Part shown: in pieces, positions 26,327-35,214 of the stretch | Layout of the letters: each line of letters begins with the position of its first letter | Numbering within the stretch: position 1 is the stretch's first letter | Source: Scytolyngbya sp. HA4215-MV1 | GTDB lineage: Bacteria > Cyanobacteriota > Cyanobacteriia > Leptolyngbyales > Leptolyngbyaceae | Assembly: GCA_019359045.1 (NCBI GenBank) | Contig: JAHHIA010000010.1 | Coordinates: 1 to 64,000, forward strand | Length of the DNA: 64,000 bases | Reading direction: 5' to 3' | Translations under genes and position numbers: made by a program | Notes under the pieces: generated by a model | What the model saw: the letters and a program-made list of their open reading frames with translations, nothing else | What the model was told of the DNA's origin: nothing | Database searches by the model: none

Positions 26327-27076
26327 TTAATGGAAATCACTGCGAATCATGCCGTCAATACTGACGATCACAACCGTAATATTGTCGCGACCTCCCTTAT
26401 CTTTTGCTGCGTTTACCAACGAGATCGCTGCTTTTTCGCAAGCCCGAATCGATTTGAGATGGGAGGCAATGATTTGATCAGAAAGCTCTTCAGTTAAGCC
26501 ATCGCTACAGAGCAAGAGACGATCGCCCGGTTGGGTATGCAGAGATTGCACATCAACCTGTCGTAGGTCTTCGCGCCCCAAACACTGTGCCAAAACATGA
26601 CGTAAGGGATGCATTCTTGCTTGGTCAGGGGTAATTTCTCCTACCTTCATAGCACGAGCTACCCAGGTGTGATCTTCCGTAATCTGCTCTAACTTGGAAC
26701 CTCTTAGGCGGTAAAGGCGCGAATCGCCGATATGAGCACACCAAGGTTGGGTTTCTTCCCGAAACATAATCGCCACCGCAGTGGTTCCCATATCAGAGCG
26801 TTCGGGATGCTGGCGCTGATCTTGCAAGATCGCTTGATTAGCTTTTAGAAATGCTTGCTCCAACATCAAGTGCGATGGCTCAGCAGTTGCCCAGTTCTCT
26901 TCTAGATAGGTTTGAATTATTTGGGTTGCGATTCTGCTGGCTTCCTGCCCTCCCGCATGCCCCCCCATGCCATCTGCCACCACAAAAAAGCGACCTTCAG
27001 GATCGATGTAATAAGCATCCTGATTAGTTGAGCGCAATAAACCCGGATCACTCAGACCCGTGAAGAGGCGTTTCAT
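26327..27076 (-). CDS. PP2C-family Ser/Thr protein phosphatase
   Basis: From ATG 27076 the product is 249 residues beginning MKRLFTGLSDPGLLRSTNQD. The frame is open 29 codons further, but without family sequence. PP2C metal-binding motifs are all present: FVVADGMGGHAGGQEASR, HIGDSRLYRLR, LLLCSDGLTEELSD and DNITVVIVSI. The enzyme is a Mn/Mg-dependent phosphatase removing phosphate from Ser and Thr. It sits 61 bases after the UbiB-type gene on the same strand and downstream of a Ser/Thr pseudokinase, so the three may belong together. Confidence 0.93.
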   Translation of the reverse strand: MKRLFTGLSDPGLLRSTNQDAYYIDPEGRFFVVADGMGGHAGGQEASRIATQIIQTYLEENWATAEPSHLMLEQAFLKANQAILQDQRQHPERSDMGTTAVAIMFREETQPWCAHIGDSRLYRLRGSKLEQITEDHTWVARAMKVGEITPDQARMHPLRHVLAQCLGREDLRQVDVQSLHTQPGDRLLLCSDGLTEELSDQIIASHLKSIRACEKAAISLVNAAKDKGGRDNITVVIVSIDGMIRSDFH

Positions 27077-27137
27077 AGGTGAAGCGTTCGCGTCAATAAC
27101 ACAGAGAACAAGAGCACAGGGAGTAAGACTAGAAAAA

Positions 27138-29135
27138 CTATGGCATCCGCTCGTAGCGGTCAAGCCGAATGAGTAGACGAATTAAGGCGATCGCTGCAAC
27201 TCCAGCCGCCAAAGCAGCCAGCAATGCCAGGACGACTTTACTATAGACAAACAAAATCGTGGCGCATAATGTGAAGGCACAAACCAACAAGGTATAGTTA
27301 GTACCCATATTAACGCCACTGAGGCGACGGAGCACACGATCTGTTTCAGTAGAGCGGACTCGAACCCGCAGATCCCCACGTTCAATCTTGTCGAGGGTAT
27401 CTTCGATGCGGCGGGGGAGCGCAAGCGCTGTGCTACTGACCTGAGCTGCCTGACGACCTAACTCGTCTAAAATGCTACTTCCGTCAGTTGAACTTCCATT
27501 TGCCATAATCTGCATTGCAAAAGGCTTTGCAACCTCCATAAAATTGAACTCCGGATCCAAACCCTTACCTACGCCTTCCAGAGTAGAAAAAGCACGCATC
27601 ACAAAAGTAAAGGTAGCAGGAAACCGAAAAGGATTGTTATACGCGATCTCGTAAAGATCATCGCTAATTTCACTAACCGATTGATTCTCGAAGGGTTTGT
27701 CCATAAAGTTGTCCAGCATATACTGAACCGACCGACGGATGGGACCCATATCTTCAACTTCAGTTAATGCACCTAATTCAACCAGCGACTGCACAACGCG
27801 ATCAGCATCTTTTTGGGCAATTCCAAAAAATGTTTCTAACAACCTTTCGCGAGTCACTGGCTTGACCAGACCCATCATACCAAAGTCGTAGAAAATTAAA
27901 GAACCTTCTGGACTGACAGCAATATTCCCTGGATGCGGATCTGCATGGAAAAACCCATCGTTGAGTAATTGGTGCATATAAGCCTTGGCTCCAAGGCATG
28001 CTAGCATTTTGCGATCGAGTCCAGCTGCCTCCAGTGCCTCATAATGGCTGATTTTGATACCAGGCAAATAGCTCAATGTTAGAACCCGAGGCGAGGCGTA
28101 TCGCCAATAAACTCTTGGCACTTGCACCCAGTCTTCATCCCGAAAGTTACGCCGAAATGTATCGGCGTTGCGTCCTTCATTCAAGTAATCAATCTCTTCA
28201 TATAGAATGCGACAGCACTCTTCATAGATCCCTAGCCAATCGCGTCCTCGTCCCCAATCAGGGTGATTTTGAAAATATCGAGCAATGCCTTTGAGAATAT
28301 CCAAGTCAATTTTGAACAGCTTCCGTAAACCGGGACGCTGTACTTTAACGACCACTTCTTCATCTGAATGAAGTTGGGCACGGTGGACTTGTCCCAAACT
28401 TGCTGCTGCTAGCGGAATCGGATCAAAGCTACGAAAGAGCTTATGAATTGGCTTACCCAAATCTTGCTCAATGATATTTTCTACTTGCTCGTAGCTGAAG
28501 GCAGGAACGCGGTCTTGGAGTTTGGAAAGCTCTTCGACATATTCATTTGGAAAGAGATCTGCTCGAGTTGAAAACAGTTGCCCCACTTTAATAAAAGTGG
28601 GTCCTAATTCCAATAAAGTTTCCCGAATCCAGATGGCTTGTGCTTTTCGTCGGTAAGCCTTTTTTTCTTCGGTGATACCACCCCGATAGCTCCAGGCTTT
28701 TTCGTTTGCCCAAAGGGCAGTGAGCAACATCAGGACAAATGTCCAAATGTCGATGAAGCGGCGGGGATGAGAGTAACTTTCACGGCTCCAACGGTAAGCC
28801 TTTTCACGCTGCCCTTTACGAATCATGAGAGGGAGAACTTTCGACATTGATTGCTGAACGTCTGCGGTTTGCCCAAATAAGTTAGAAATCGGAGCAATGG
28901 GAGCTTTTTCCGCTACCTCATCATCGTAAGCACGATGCGATGCTGGAATAAAATCTTTGCCTGCGGTAAAAGATTTTGAATAGGCAGAAGAAGAATGGGT
29001 TGATTGACTGACAGAAATACCACTCTGTTTGACAGATGAATGCTGAAGCGTAGAATCGGTCTGACTCTGATCGGCAGGCAGAACAGGATCGACATACTGC
29101 TTAGAAGAGCCGGATTGATCGGGAAAAGCAGACAC
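27138..29135 (-). CDS. UbiB/ABC1 (ADCK) kinase-like protein
   Basis: The 665-residue protein has a Ser-rich N-terminal extension of about 120 residues, then the ABC1/UbiB atypical-kinase core: LLELGPTFIKVGQLFSTRADL (KxGQ motif), PLAAASLGQVHRAQL (A-rich loop), VVKVQRPGL, DGFFHADPHPGNIAV and FYDFGMMG. Two hydrophobic helices close the C-terminus (about residues 610-655: LLVCAFTLCATILFVYSKVV, LALLAALAAGVAAIALI). Relatives support isoprenoid-quinone synthesis or lipid homeostasis as membrane-bound ATPases. In cyanobacteria and plastids several paralogues exist, and the target of this one is not known. Confidence 0.9.
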   Translation of the reverse strand: MSAFPDQSGSSKQYVDPVLPADQSQTDSTLQHSSVKQSGISVSQSTHSSSAYSKSFTAGKDFIPASHRAYDDEVAEKAPIAPISNLFGQTADVQQSMSKVLPLMIRKGQREKAYRWSRESYSHPRRFIDIWTFVLMLLTALWANEKAWSYRGGITEEKKAYRRKAQAIWIRETLLELGPTFIKVGQLFSTRADLFPNEYVEELSKLQDRVPAFSYEQVENIIEQDLGKPIHKLFRSFDPIPLAAASLGQVHRAQLHSDEEVVVKVQRPGLRKLFKIDLDILKGIARYFQNHPDWGRGRDWLGIYEECCRILYEEIDYLNEGRNADTFRRNFRDEDWVQVPRVYWRYASPRVLTLSYLPGIKISHYEALEAAGLDRKMLACLGAKAYMHQLLNDGFFHADPHPGNIAVSPEGSLIFYDFGMMGLVKPVTRERLLETFFGIAQKDADRVVQSLVELGALTEVEDMGPIRRSVQYMLDNFMDKPFENQSVSEISDDLYEIAYNNPFRFPATFTFVMRAFSTLEGVGKGLDPEFNFMEVAKPFAMQIMANGSSTDGSSILDELGRQAAQVSSTALALPRRIEDTLDKIERGDLRVRVRSTETDRVLRRLSGVNMGTNYTLLVCAFTLCATILFVYSKVVLALLAALAAGVAAIALIRLLIRLDRYERMP

Positions 29136-29203
29136 AAATTTTCCTAAAAAGGTTGTTAAAGAATCTTTTTAAACCAGCGAAAGTAAAAGAGATGAATGCA
29201 GAA

Positions 29204-29530
29204 CTAGATTGAGCGACTACGGTATTGCTGGAGTTCGAATCGGAGTTGGGCGATTTCCGATCGCAGTTCATCCAGGGTTGCCTGCAAGTCAACTGAAGCA
29301 GACCCCGTCCGCCCACCTGTTGCTGCGGTTCGCCCTTGCATCGCTGTTTGTTCTTCGCGGGCTGCCCGTTCGATGACTTGTTCCGTGAATTGTCTCAGGC
29401 GTTCACGCTGCTCGGCATCAAACCGTCCGAGGTCACTCAACGCATGAGTCACATCACTTTCCAATTGCTCGTACAGCGTTTGAGCAACGGCTCTGCCGAC
29501 GAAAAAAGCATGAACTAAAGGATTGGTCAT
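29204..29530 (-). CDS. Small coiled-coil protein of cyanobacteria
   Basis: The 108-residue protein starts MTNPLVHAFFVGRAVAQTLY, continues with an amphipathic helix rich in Glu and Arg, a Gly/Thr-rich linker (GRTAATGGRTGSAS), and a C-terminal coiled coil (LQATLDELRSEIAQLRFELQ). This two-helix layout recurs in cyanobacterial proteins of unknown function, which I believe are annotated DUF6825. It lies 68 bases upstream of the UbiB-type gene in the same direction, and may be co-transcribed. Function not established. Confidence 0.7.
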   Translation of the reverse strand: MTNPLVHAFFVGRAVAQTLYEQLESDVTHALSDLGRFDAEQRERLRQFTEQVIERAAREEQTAMQGRTAATGGRTGSASVDLQATLDELRSEIAQLRFELQQYRSRSI

Positions 29531-29655
29531 AGCAATATCTTTGGACTTTGCAAAAATTATAACTTGCTTCTCCTTGATCCCGCTTGCGCGATATGGGAGG
29601 CATTACAGACAATTCTGTGGTTCCGAAAAATGAGTCTTACGTAAATTTACGCATT

Positions 29656-31179
29656 TCAAATCGGAGGATTAGATGGATTGGCGATCGGTCGATTAGTATT
29701 AGAGGGTTGCCCCGCAGGTAAAGGATCGACCGGAGGTGTCGACGTAGGAGCTGGTGTGGGCTGGGTTGCTGCGGGCTGAGTTGTCTGGGCAGGAGACGGA
29801 GAGGGAGCAGGGTTGGTACTGGCAGGAGAGGTGAGTGGTTCTGGCGCCGTTGGTTCTTCAGCTGCTGGGGAATTTTCGGGCACAGGTGCAGATGATTGCC
29901 GCCTTGGAACTGGAGAAAGGATAGGTTGCGGGGGGACGATCTGGCTAGAAGAGCGGGTTGTTCTGGGGGGGGGAGCCGGGACATTGACTGCTGGCTGGAA
30001 GTTATCGGCAGCTTTGGTTCCGGGCCATTGAGTGGAGGGTGGAAAAGACTGCTCTGCATTGAAAAGCTTCGCACCGGGTGAATTTGCATCGCTTATACGG
30101 ATTGCTAAACCGACCCCGACGCCAGCCAAGATTGCCAGCATGGAAGCGAGCCCTAAGGTTGATCCCCAACCTTTAGTAGCGCGTGGAGCAATTTGGGCGG
30201 CTGAAACACTTGCTGGTGTATGGGACTGAGCTACTGCTGGCGCAACAGCCAGCGTGGGTGAGTGGGTAACAATAACTGGGACTGAGGGCGCTGCATGAGC
30301 GTGAGCGAACTGCGGTGGAATCGTAACAATTGATTCGTGCGATCGCGTTGCACCATTGACTGAAGGGGTTGTCAGTGTTCCTGGTAAGAGCTGTAGCCAT
30401 GCCTGAATATTGCGAGGACGCAGCTTTGGCTCGATAGCCATGCCTTGTAAAACAGCCTGTTCTGTAGACAGACTCAGACTGGGTTGAAATTGGCGTGGTT
30501 CAGTCAGGGGGAGTCGATCGCGCAGTGGGGCACTAGTCGGTGTTTTCCCGGTGAGTAAAAAATAAAGTGTTGCCGCTAACCCATATACATCAGTGACAGA
30601 AGTAATTCCCTTGGAGGGAAAATATTGCTCTATGGCAGCGTATCCGGCTGCGATCGCGTTCGATTCGGGGGGAGTGGTAGTGGCTCGCTGGGCAATACCG
30701 AACCCAGTCAGCACTGCAAAACTAGTGCGATCGCAACGAAGTAATGTCTGTGGGCTAATGTTGCCATGAACCAACCCATGCTGGTGAAGCACTTGGAGAG
30801 CGGCTCCTACCTGTCGAATGGCATGAATTGCCTCTGCCTCTGGCAGGGCACCCTTCATTTGCACCCGAGTGGCAAAGGACTGCCCCAGCACATCATTCAT
30901 TACCAGAAACGGCAATCCTGTTTCCTCAAAACAGTCTAAAGCATTGGCAAGATTGGGGTGCTGGCATCTGAGTAATTGACGTGCTTCTTCTAAGAATCGT
31001 TGGTAAAGCTTTGCCTGTTCATTACGATCGCGACTGAACTGACTCAGCGTTTTGATAATGACGGATTGGTGAGTTTGGGTGGCAGTGGCTCGATAGGTCA
31101 CGCTCCAACGAGTTTGCCCTAGGGCTGTGTCCAGGATATACTTACCATTCTGAAGAACTGTGCCAACCGTCAAGCTCAT
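29656..31179 (-). CDS. Ser/Thr kinase-fold protein, probable pseudokinase, with membrane helix
   Basis: From ATG 31179 the product is 507 residues. The N-terminal 270 residues are a protein-kinase fold: VIIK (K43), EEA helix C (about 64-66), then HGN-ISPQTLL (138-147) where kinases have HRDLKPEN, GFG (159-161) where they have DFG, and AAIEQY instead of APEQY. The glycine loop (GQTRWSVT) also lacks its glycines. Thus the catalytic Asp and the Mg-binding Asp are both absent. A membrane helix near residue 350 (LGLASMLAILAGVGVGLAI) is followed by a 130-residue Pro/Ser/Thr-rich outer tail. It could be a membrane sensor or scaffold. It precedes the 108-residue protein, UbiB and PP2C genes. Confidence 0.85.
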   Translation of the reverse strand: MSLTVGTVLQNGKYILDTALGQTRWSVTYRATATQTHQSVIIKTLSQFSRDRNEQAKLYQRFLEEARQLLRCQHPNLANALDCFEETGLPFLVMNDVLGQSFATRVQMKGALPEAEAIHAIRQVGAALQVLHQHGLVHGNISPQTLLRCDRTSFAVLTGFGIAQRATTTPPESNAIAAGYAAIEQYFPSKGITSVTDVYGLAATLYFLLTGKTPTSAPLRDRLPLTEPRQFQPSLSLSTEQAVLQGMAIEPKLRPRNIQAWLQLLPGTLTTPSVNGATRSHESIVTIPPQFAHAHAAPSVPVIVTHSPTLAVAPAVAQSHTPASVSAAQIAPRATKGWGSTLGLASMLAILAGVGVGLAIRISDANSPGAKLFNAEQSFPPSTQWPGTKAADNFQPAVNVPAPPPRTTRSSSQIVPPQPILSPVPRRQSSAPVPENSPAAEEPTAPEPLTSPASTNPAPSPSPAQTTQPAATQPTPAPTSTPPVDPLPAGQPSNTNRPIANPSNPPI

Positions 31180-31402
31180 AGAGGATACCAGTCTGTGGAT
31201 TGGATTAACGGGGATGCATTGAGAGGCGTAACCTGCCTTTCTCATCTTCGCAAAAACTAAGTTGAGATCCGGTTCGCCTGACTCAGTTTTAGCGAAAAAT
31301 GATTGATTGGAGACCTGTTCGCACCAGGTTGAAATTCGTTACACTACTTTACAATAAAACGGTTCAAGATACCTTTTCTAAACTGGCGATCAGGTCATTC
31401 CT

Positions 31403-32485
31403 ATGACTGAAACTTTAACTAGGCTAGCTTATCAGGCTTTCCAACAGAGCAAGATTTCCTTCGGTCTCGCTCATAAGACCCTCAGTTATCGATTAAGAGA
31501 TTTAATCGCTCCGCTCAAAGAATCCAGCATCAAACCCATTGCCAATGAGGTGCTATCAAAACTTCGGGCAAAGCTTGCTCAACTCATTGAGACTGATTGG
31601 CAAGATGCAGAACGTGGTATCTATCCTGTTAGCCTCCTGTTCGATAATCCCTGGGAAGACTTTTTCCGCTACTATCCAATGATTTGGCTGGATATGCCTC
31701 AAATTTGGGAGCGAGCCAAACAGAAGCAGCATCAGGATTTTTCGTCTAACCTTGATACCAGCGGGTATCCCAGCTATTATTTGCAAAATTTTCATTATCA
31801 GACGAATGGGTATCTAAGTGATCTATCGGCAAATCTCTACGATTTGCAGGTAGAAATCTTGTTTAATGGGTCTGCGGATGCCATGCGGCGACGCATTTTA
31901 GCTCCGCTCAAGCGAGGGCTTCAGTCCTTTGTGACGATACCACTCAAGCAAATTCGGATTCTGGATGTTGCCTGTGGTACAGGGCGAACATTAAAGCTAA
32001 TAAGCAGTGCTGTACCAGAAGTTGCTTTGTTTGGGACTGATCTCTCTCCAGCTTATTTACGCAAAGCAAATCAATTGCTCTCGCTAGGACCGATCGATTT
32101 GCCCCAACTTTTGCAAGCAAACGCTGAAGAGTTGCCTTATATAGACAACTATTTTCATGCAGTTACTTCAGTTTTCTTGTTTCATGAACTGCCACCAGAT
32201 GCGCGTCAGAATGTGATTGAGCAGTGCTTTCGAGTGACGCAACCAGGGGGATTGTTCATTATTTGTGATTCAATTCAAATGAGTGATTCGCCCGAAATGG
32301 CTCCGATGATGGAAAATTTCCCTGCGATGTTTCACGAACCCTACTATCGCCATTATGTAACAGATGATTTGGTCGAACGTTTACATCGTGCTGGGTTCGA
32401 GCAGGTCACCACTGAAATGCATTTTATGAGCAAGTACTGGATTGCCCATAAACCCAAAATTTCCTTAAGTTCTGTAAATTCTTAA
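31403..32485 (+). CDS. Class I SAM-dependent methyltransferase
   Basis: In this 360-residue protein the C-terminal half is a Rossmann methyltransferase: motif I ILDVACGTGRTLKLI, then LFGTDLSPAYLRKANQLL, ANAEELPYIDNYFHAVTSVF and CFRVTQPGGLFIICDSIQM. This is the UbiE/MenG-like order. The N-terminal 170 residues are a less common helical region with several Trp and Tyr (YPMIWLDMPQIW, YPSYYLQNFHYQ). A quinone or small-lipid substrate is plausible by similarity but unproven. It is divergent from the pseudokinase and convergent, 16 bases apart, with the SLOG operon. Confidence 0.85.
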   Translation: MTETLTRLAYQAFQQSKISFGLAHKTLSYRLRDLIAPLKESSIKPIANEVLSKLRAKLAQLIETDWQDAERGIYPVSLLFDNPWEDFFRYYPMIWLDMPQIWERAKQKQHQDFSSNLDTSGYPSYYLQNFHYQTNGYLSDLSANLYDLQVEILFNGSADAMRRRILAPLKRGLQSFVTIPLKQIRILDVACGTGRTLKLISSAVPEVALFGTDLSPAYLRKANQLLSLGPIDLPQLLQANAEELPYIDNYFHAVTSVFLFHELPPDARQNVIEQCFRVTQPGGLFIICDSIQMSDSPEMAPMMENFPAMFHEPYYRHYVTDDLVERLHRAGFEQVTTEMHFMSKYWIAHKPKISLSSVNS

Positions 32486-32501
32486 ATTGGGCGATCGCTG
32501 C

Positions 32502-33266
32502 TTAAGGCAGAATCAGGAAGCTTTGAATGAGATCGTGAACTTGGTTTAATCCGGTTTCTAAATCACTGATAAACAAGAACCCTGATCGGGTCAAAACGGA
32601 AGCTTGTTCATCGGAAGGTTTGTTCCCACGTACCATCGCTGCCAGGGTGTCGGCAGTGCGTCCACTGCCCGCCATGACCACCACGGGCCGATGCGACCTC
32701 ACACTATTGGTCACATCTATCCAGGCAATTTTGCCGCCGTTGATGAGGAGTGTCACTGAGGTCGCTTTCTGTGAGAGTGCATCGGCGACACGGGCGATCC
32801 AGGGCGATTCGTCACCCCATTGGCGACCGGGAACCAACACAAAGTGGCTATGATTAGTTTCTAGGGGAGCTGCATCAGATGACGGGGAGGAACGACCGAG
32901 ATTTGGCAAGATTACAGTCCCGATCGCGGCGACACCCACTAAAGGAAAAGTTGCCGATGCTTCAGCTCTGGCTTGCCCAATTAACTGCATGATGCCTGCA
33001 TCGGTGCCCCCATCGATAACAAAAGCCCCCATGTTTTCCGCCAAAGGCACCAGCGTTTCGACAAAAAGTGCGCGTAACTGTTGCATAGAATGCTCGCTAA
33101 TGCCGCTAGCCCCGCCAACCAGTACCAGGGTGGGTTGAGGATTGGATAAGCCAATTTGACTCAAAGCATCAGGAACTTCTGCTGGATAATTCACCTGAAT
33201 GGCTTCCGCTGTGGCTCCATTCGGAAATCGCAGTTTAAAGGGTTTGAGCGTAGAGAATTGTGTCAT
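32502..33266 (-). CDS. LSDAT-type SLOG domain protein, distal copy
   Basis: This 254-residue protein is a Rossmann-like SLOG of the LSDAT (TRPM-N) type: LVLVGGASGISEHSM (48-61), VIDGGTDAGIMQLIGQAR (83-100), NHSHFVLVPG (138-147), WGDESPWIARV, LLINGGKIAW and MAGSGRTADTLAAM. The DGGTxxGIM and HxHFxLV motifs are those of the nucleotide-binding TRPM homology region, which senses NAD-derived or ADP-ribose-type ligands. The start overlaps the SLATT stop by four bases (ATGA), so translation is coupled. It is about 40-50% like the proximal copy by eye. It is the likely ligand sensor of a three-gene system. The ligand is unknown. Confidence 0.82.
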   Translation of the reverse strand: MTQFSTLKPFKLRFPNGATAEAIQVNYPAEVPDALSQIGLSNPQPTLVLVGGASGISEHSMQQLRALFVETLVPLAENMGAFVIDGGTDAGIMQLIGQARAEASATFPLVGVAAIGTVILPNLGRSSPSSDAAPLETNHSHFVLVPGRQWGDESPWIARVADALSQKATSVTLLINGGKIAWIDVTNSVRSHRPVVVMAGSGRTADTLAAMVRGNKPSDEQASVLTRSGFLFISDLETGLNQVHDLIQSFLILP

Positions 33267-33964
33267 CCTGCTTCAGGTGCCGATTCTTCAGCCGATTGAG
33301 GGGTGGATTTCGTTGGGGATTGGGATTGGCTATCTGCTTTTTGGTGGGGGGCTTGAGCAACTTGAGTTGAATAAGCCTCGACATCTTTTTGAATAATTTC
33401 TTCAACTTGGGTTGCAAAGAGATTAAAGGCTTGCCGATGACCTTCTGCAACATAGTCAGCATACAGTCCACTTAGCTGAAAGAACTGCCAGCCTTGGATT
33501 TTGAGCGATTCTGCTGATCGACGGTAGTGCCGCCAACGTTCGCCATAGTTGAAAAACTCTTCCACAGCAGATGACACCGCCACGATCGCTCCAAGAGAAA
33601 TGGTGGTATAACGAATAGCTCCAGCAATTCTAGGATTATTGGGAGGGGTCAAGCTAATCAAAATCGGAATAATGACACCGCCAATAATCGTTGTCAAGCG
33701 TAAACGCTTATACCAAGTTTGGGAGCGACCGGCGCGTCCTTCCATCCACAGAATCTGATCGAGCCAGCGAGACTGCAAATATTTTTTTTGTAGCTCAGTA
33801 ATCTCTAGAACATCAAAAATTGCGTTGTATTCCTTTTTTAACTGCTCGTTATAACTGAGGGATTTGGTCGGGGTTGACTGGCTGGTTGGCTGGGATGCTG
33901 AGGATATAGCTGTACTTACAGCGATCGATGGATCAGAAGCGCCCTCAGAACCTCCAACAACCAT
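33263..33964 (-). CDS. SLATT/DUF4231-type two-helix membrane effector
   Basis: The 233-residue protein has a Ser/Thr-rich N-terminus (1-35), a helical region (YNEQLKKEYNAIFDVLEI, about 38-55), two hydrophobic helices (LTTIIGGVIIPILISL, about 90-105, and TTISLGAIVAVSSAVEEF, about 120-137), then the hallmark ERWRHYRRSAESLKIQGW (142-159) and a Gln/Ser-rich tail. This layout is the SLATT/DUF4231 family, predicted to form membrane pores when a partner SLOG or cGAS-like protein senses a nucleotide. It starts 6 bases after the first SLOG gene and overlaps the second by four bases. A pore or toxin role is inference. Confidence 0.8.
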   Translation of the reverse strand: MVVGGSEGASDPSIAVSTAISSASQPTSQSTPTKSLSYNEQLKKEYNAIFDVLEITELQKKYLQSRWLDQILWMEGRAGRSQTWYKRLRLTTIIGGVIIPILISLTPPNNPRIAGAIRYTTISLGAIVAVSSAVEEFFNYGERWRHYRRSAESLKIQGWQFFQLSGLYADYVAEGHRQAFNLFATQVEEIIQKDVEAYSTQVAQAPHQKADSQSQSPTKSTPQSAEESAPEAG

Positions 33965-33970
33965 AGGAAT

Positions 33971-34780
33971 TTACCCTTTGCTAGATAAAGTTTGTTTAAT
34001 TACTTTAGCAAGCCCTTCGGAATTGTCGAGATCGATCGTCTGAAGAAATCCAGATGCAGCAATTTGCTCGGCTCTTTTGTCCCTAATTTCGCCTTGTAAT
34101 GCAGCTGCAAGTGCATCGGCTGCTCGTCCGGTGCCATTGATGGCAATCACAGTCCGCCCAACCTGGATGTTTTGTACGGTGTCTTTCCAAGTCACTTCAC
34201 CCCCATTGATGACGACCGCGATCGACGCAGTGGGGATAGTTAATAAATTCGCGATTTGAGCGATCCAAGCAGATTCATCTCCCCATTGGGAACCAGTGCC
34301 CGGCTCCGCTTCGGGAACTAGGATGAAATGAGTATGGTGAGTTTCTAGAGATGTGGCATCGCTGGCAGAAGAAGAAAATTCAGGAAATGTGATCTTTCCG
34401 ATCGGTGCAACGCCAATCAGAGGAAAAGAGGCTTTAATCCGATGTCGTGCCTGCCCCATAAGTTGCATGATGCCGGAGTCTGTACCACCATCAATGACAT
34501 AAGCGTTGAGGCTTTCTGCGATCGGGGCTAACACTTTGGTAAAGATCCGATGCAATTTGGCAAAGTGGTAATGCCTTAAACCAGCGGCTCCGCCGATGAG
34601 GACTAAGGTTGGACGAGGACTTTGCAGTCCGAGCTGTCGTAGAGTCGAGGGCAATTCTTGGTTGGAACTGGCAAGGATTGCTTTGGCGATCCCTTCTGGA
34701 AAAGTGATATCGAAGGGCTTTTCCATCGAGCTGTGTTGAGAGGGGTAAGTTGTACTCTGCACCTGGGGGATCGCAAACAT
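33971..34780 (-). CDS. LSDAT-type SLOG domain protein, proximal copy
   Basis: I start at the ATG at 34780 (MFAIPQVQ), which has GAGGA nine bases upstream. The frame opens at 34816. The 269-residue product has the same SLOG order as the distal copy: LVLIGGAAGLRHYHF, VIDGGTDSGIMQLMGQAR, HHTHFILVPEAEPG, WGDESAWIAQI, VVINGGEVTW and INGTGRAADALAAAL. The two copies differ throughout, so they are old paralogues, probably forming a heteromeric sensor or binding different ligands. It is the first gene of the tight minus-strand operon. Confidence 0.82.
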   Translation of the reverse strand: MFAIPQVQSTTYPSQHSSMEKPFDITFPEGIAKAILASSNQELPSTLRQLGLQSPRPTLVLIGGAAGLRHYHFAKLHRIFTKVLAPIAESLNAYVIDGGTDSGIMQLMGQARHRIKASFPLIGVAPIGKITFPEFSSSASDATSLETHHTHFILVPEAEPGTGSQWGDESAWIAQIANLLTIPTASIAVVINGGEVTWKDTVQNIQVGRTVIAINGTGRAADALAAALQGEIRDKRAEQIAASGFLQTIDLDNSEGLAKVIKQTLSSKG

Positions 34781-35214
34781 TAATAGATTCCTCAAAGATT
34801 TGCTGGTTGCCTTCAAAAGAAGTCCCTTTTGATTAAAGCTCTGTTCTGGAATTGCGACTCAACAGCCGCAGACTAGAGCCTATCGGTTCACATAAAGCCT
34901 GACCCGATCGCCCTAAAATTTCCTGCAATTACAGAGAACAGATCATTAATCATCGCTGTCAATCAGATTGCACCCTCTTCAAAGCCCTGAAAGTCTTGCC
35001 AGTTGCACGATTTTATTTGTTGAAAATTTTAAGGGAATTGATAACGATTAAAACCAGAAAAATTTAAAACTTCAAAATTATAGATTAGAAACTAGGCGGG
35101 CTGACACCTGATAACTCTTCTGTTCCCTTTGGCATAAGTGTTCCAGGATGATGATGAAACTTTGTCTTTTGAAATAGTCAGGATGCCTAACAGGGGGACG
35201 GTGAACATTCTGTG
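34781..35214. other. Leader region upstream of the SLOG-SLATT operon
   Basis: About 434 bases between the nnr stop and the first SLOG start. No gene is seen. It is A/T-rich around 35010-35080 (TTTTATTTGTTGAAAATTTT) and should hold the operon promoter on the minus strand. I see no clear palindromic operator. The gap separates nnr from the SLOG operon, so they may be transcribed independently. Confidence 0.4.

Noticed and set aside
29230-29250. GTTCGAATC, a possible tRNA T-loop
   Set aside because: Coding sequence of the minus-strand protein (QLRFELQ) and no cloverleaf around it.
31403-32485. Methyltransferase as a fourth member of the SLOG-SLATT system
   Set aside because: It is on the opposite strand and convergent; nothing but proximity links it.
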